Positions 43,659 through 44,718 of a DNA stretch of 44,718 nucleotides are shown piece by piece (the stretch's first letter is position 1; each line of letters starts with the position of its first letter). Source of the stretch: an uncultured Cellulophaga sp. (GTDB lineage: Bacteria > Bacteroidota > Bacteroidia > Flavobacteriales > Flavobacteriaceae); the NCBI GenBank assembly GCA_947491225.1, contig CANLIE010000027.1, positions 1 to 44,718 on the forward strand. Reading direction: 5' to 3'. Made by a program: the position numbers and the translations under genes. The notes beneath the pieces are model-generated. The model did no database searches, was not told the origin of the DNA, and saw nothing but the letters and a program-made list of their open reading frames with translations.

Positions 43659-44096
43659 TTATTCAAGTTTTATCATCTTATACGTATTCTTTCCGTTATT
43701 AAATATCAAATTAAGTTCGGATTCATTAACACTAATTATTGTGAAATCCAAAGTACCTTCATCGATAATTATTTGTTTGTCAATTAGTTTCCAGGTATAA
43801 AATTGTTCCTTATTTTTACTTTCCCATATTAAATCTAATCTATTTTTTTCCATTAATTCAAATCCAGATGAATAATCAATTCCAATAGAGTATTCTGATT
43901 TAAAATCACCATTCTCACCAAAAGTAAGATATTGTTGATTTCCATTTGAATCTATCCAAGAATATTCAATTGCTTCCCATCTCCCAATTAATTGTTCTTC
44001 AACATTAGATTCTATAATTCCATCTTTCTTTTCACAGGATGATAAAATAATTACAATTATTAAAATATTTAAAAAATAGGTTTCGATTTTTTTCAT
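43659..44096 (-). CDS. Small lipoprotein, lipocalin-like
   Basis: 145 residues with a lipoprotein signal (MKKIETYFLNILIIVIILSS) ending in a Cys at position 21. The mature part begins with an acidic stretch and then EEQLIGRWEAIEYSW, FGENGDFKSEYS, and strands ending in NTYKMIKLE. The LIGRWE motif and beta-strand pattern match the lipocalin-like family of small Bacteroidota lipoproteins. The ligand is unknown. It stands alone on the minus strand in the accessory zone. Confidence 0.72.
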   Translation of the reverse strand: MKKIETYFLNILIIVIILSSCEKKDGIIESNVEEQLIGRWEAIEYSWIDSNGNQQYLTFGENGDFKSEYSIGIDYSSGFELMEKNRLDLIWESKNKEQFYTWKLIDKQIIIDEGTLDFTIISVNESELNLIFNNGKNTYKMIKLE

Positions 44097-44205
44097 AATA
44101 TTTTCTTTTTTTCGGGTTGTTATTTTAAAATTTAATTTTCTTTGTTCTTAAATATAAGGGTAATTAATCATTTTTTTTTTAGAATTTGAGTGAGCGCAAT
44201 GTCAC

Positions 44206-44218
44206 GTCCTGAAATATG
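44206..44218. repeat. 13-base copy of the IS3 right end, inverted
   Basis: GTCCTGAAATATG is identical to the reverse complement of 41064-41076, which lies in the right end of the IS3 element. It is immediately followed by GCAACGTTGTTG, similar to the AACGTTGG end of repeat A. It may be a solo end of a related element. Confidence 0.35.
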
Positions 44219-44278
44219 GCAACGTTGTTGTATATGGTTTGTTGCGTGTTTTAAGCGACTAATTTAGTAAATAATTAA

Positions 44279-44328
44279 TGCCCAAGAAAGTCCGCGAGGA
44301 CTTTCGTCAGGGCAGAATCATACTTTTT
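44279..44328 (+). other. Structured hairpin next to the ISAs1 left end
   Basis: TGCCC (44279-44283) pairs with GGGCA (44310-44314), and inside it GAAAGTCC/GGACTTTC (44286-44293 and 44298-44305) closes on a GCGA tetraloop. A T-run follows at 44322-44328. This could terminate transcription. Part of it (CAGGGCAGAATCAT from about 44308) looks like the terminal repeat of the adjacent insertion sequence. Confidence 0.45.
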
Positions 44329-44718
44329 TTCACAAAACAAACACTTATTTAGTTGATTATTAATTGTTTAAGGTTTAATTTATTCGTATATTAGACTGAT
44401 AATCAATAATTTAACACATTGGATACATCAGGTAATTTAAAGTATGTTTTTGGACAAATAGAAGATCACAGAAGCCACATAAACCAACTTCATAACTTAG
44501 TAGACATTCTTCTTATTGGCATAATTGCAGTTCTTTGTGGGGCAGAAACTTGGGAGCAAATGGTTCGCTTTGGCAAATCAAAAGAAGCTTTTTTAAAGAA
44601 ATTTCTAGAGTTACCCAATGGTATCCCATCAAAGGTTACTATAAATAGGGTATTTTCAGCTATTGATAGCCAGCAATTCGAATCTTGTTTTATCGAATGG
44701 GTAAATTCTATTTCTGAT
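44308..44718 (+). mobile_element. ISAs1-family insertion sequence (5' part, cut by the window edge)
   Basis: The CAGGGCAGAATCATA string at about 44308 is a plausible left inverted repeat, as ISAs1-type ends commonly begin CAGGG. The transposase frame begins about 110 bases further in. The right end is outside the window, so the boundary and copy number are not verified. Confidence 0.55.
44419..44718 (+). CDS. ISAs1-family transposase (N-terminal 100 residues, partial)
   Basis: A TTG-initiated frame open to the window end reads MDTSGNLKYVFGQIEDHRSH and continues with LVDILLIGIIAVLCGAETWE, FGKSKEAFLKKFLELPNGIP and INRVFSAIDSQQFESCFIEW. This is the DDE_Tnp_1-associated N-terminal domain characteristic of ISAs1 transposases. 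No frame disruption is seen in this part. TTG is the only usable start after the in-frame stop at 44407-44409. Confidence 0.85.
   Translation, partial: MDTSGNLKYVFGQIEDHRSHINQLHNLVDILLIGIIAVLCGAETWEQMVRFGKSKEAFLKKFLELPNGIPSKVTINRVFSAIDSQQFESCFIEWVNSISD

Overview
The window looks like chromosomal DNA of a low-GC member of the Bacteroidota, most likely a marine Flavobacteriaceae; I cannot fix the genus. The evidence is the AT-rich coding style, repeated copies of the Bacteroidota -7 promoter element TAnnTTTG before genes, A-rich leaders instead of Shine-Dalgarno sites, an S16 protein with a long acidic tail, LytS/LytTR signalling, and gene families typical of that group (NrtR-like NUDIX regulators, CarboxypepD_reg-like secreted proteins, DUF3109).

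Left edge (1-389): a truncated IS630-type transposase fragment on the minus strand abuts the 3' tail of an unidentified plus-strand gene; an AT-rich perfect inverted repeat and the rpsP promoter follow. Region 390-6614: rpsP-rimM, an NAD-salvage block (NrtR-like NUDIX regulator, short PRPP synthetase, nicotinamide phosphoribosyltransferase), a strong terminator, trmN6 and a glutaryl-CoA dehydrogenase. A 48-residue Cys-rich membrane protein and a CarboxypepD_reg-like secreted protein lie at 6693-8683.

Region 8694-15002 (minus strand) reads as one Mn/Fe/Zn uptake operon: DtxR/MntR regulator, outer-membrane barrel, TroA-type lipoprotein, ATPase, two permeases that each end in a winged-helix-like domain, a small membrane protein and a DUF423 protein. 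A palindrome at 15036-15049 sits between this operon and a divergent secreted protein of unknown function. Then come a polyprenyl synthetase (minus strand), a TetR-TolC-adaptor-RND efflux operon (17216-23859) closed by a strong terminator, MarC, a DUF3109 protein and a TPR histidine kinase/LytTR pair.

Region 28237-33830 holds nrdB-nrdA between two long gene-poor stretches. These stretches contain a possible small membrane protein, a MITE-like inverted repeat, two terminators and a decayed reading frame. Region 33831-40181 is envelope and central metabolism: KDO transferase waaA, a divergent DegT-type aminotransferase, galE, a hypothetical protein, a sensor kinase and an enoyl-CoA hydratase.

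From about 40250 to the right edge the window is an accessory zone. It has an internally deleted IS3 element with recognisable ends, a Crp-type regulator with an SDR-type epimerase, a pair of related inverted-arm repeat elements between broken small genes, a lipoprotein, and the start of an ISAs1-family insertion sequence running off the edge. No rRNA, tRNA or CRISPR array was recognised. The most unusual items are the two permease/winged-helix fusions with their palindromic operator, the NAD-salvage block between rimM and trmN6, and the inverted-arm repeats, one of which supplies the stop codon of its neighbour.
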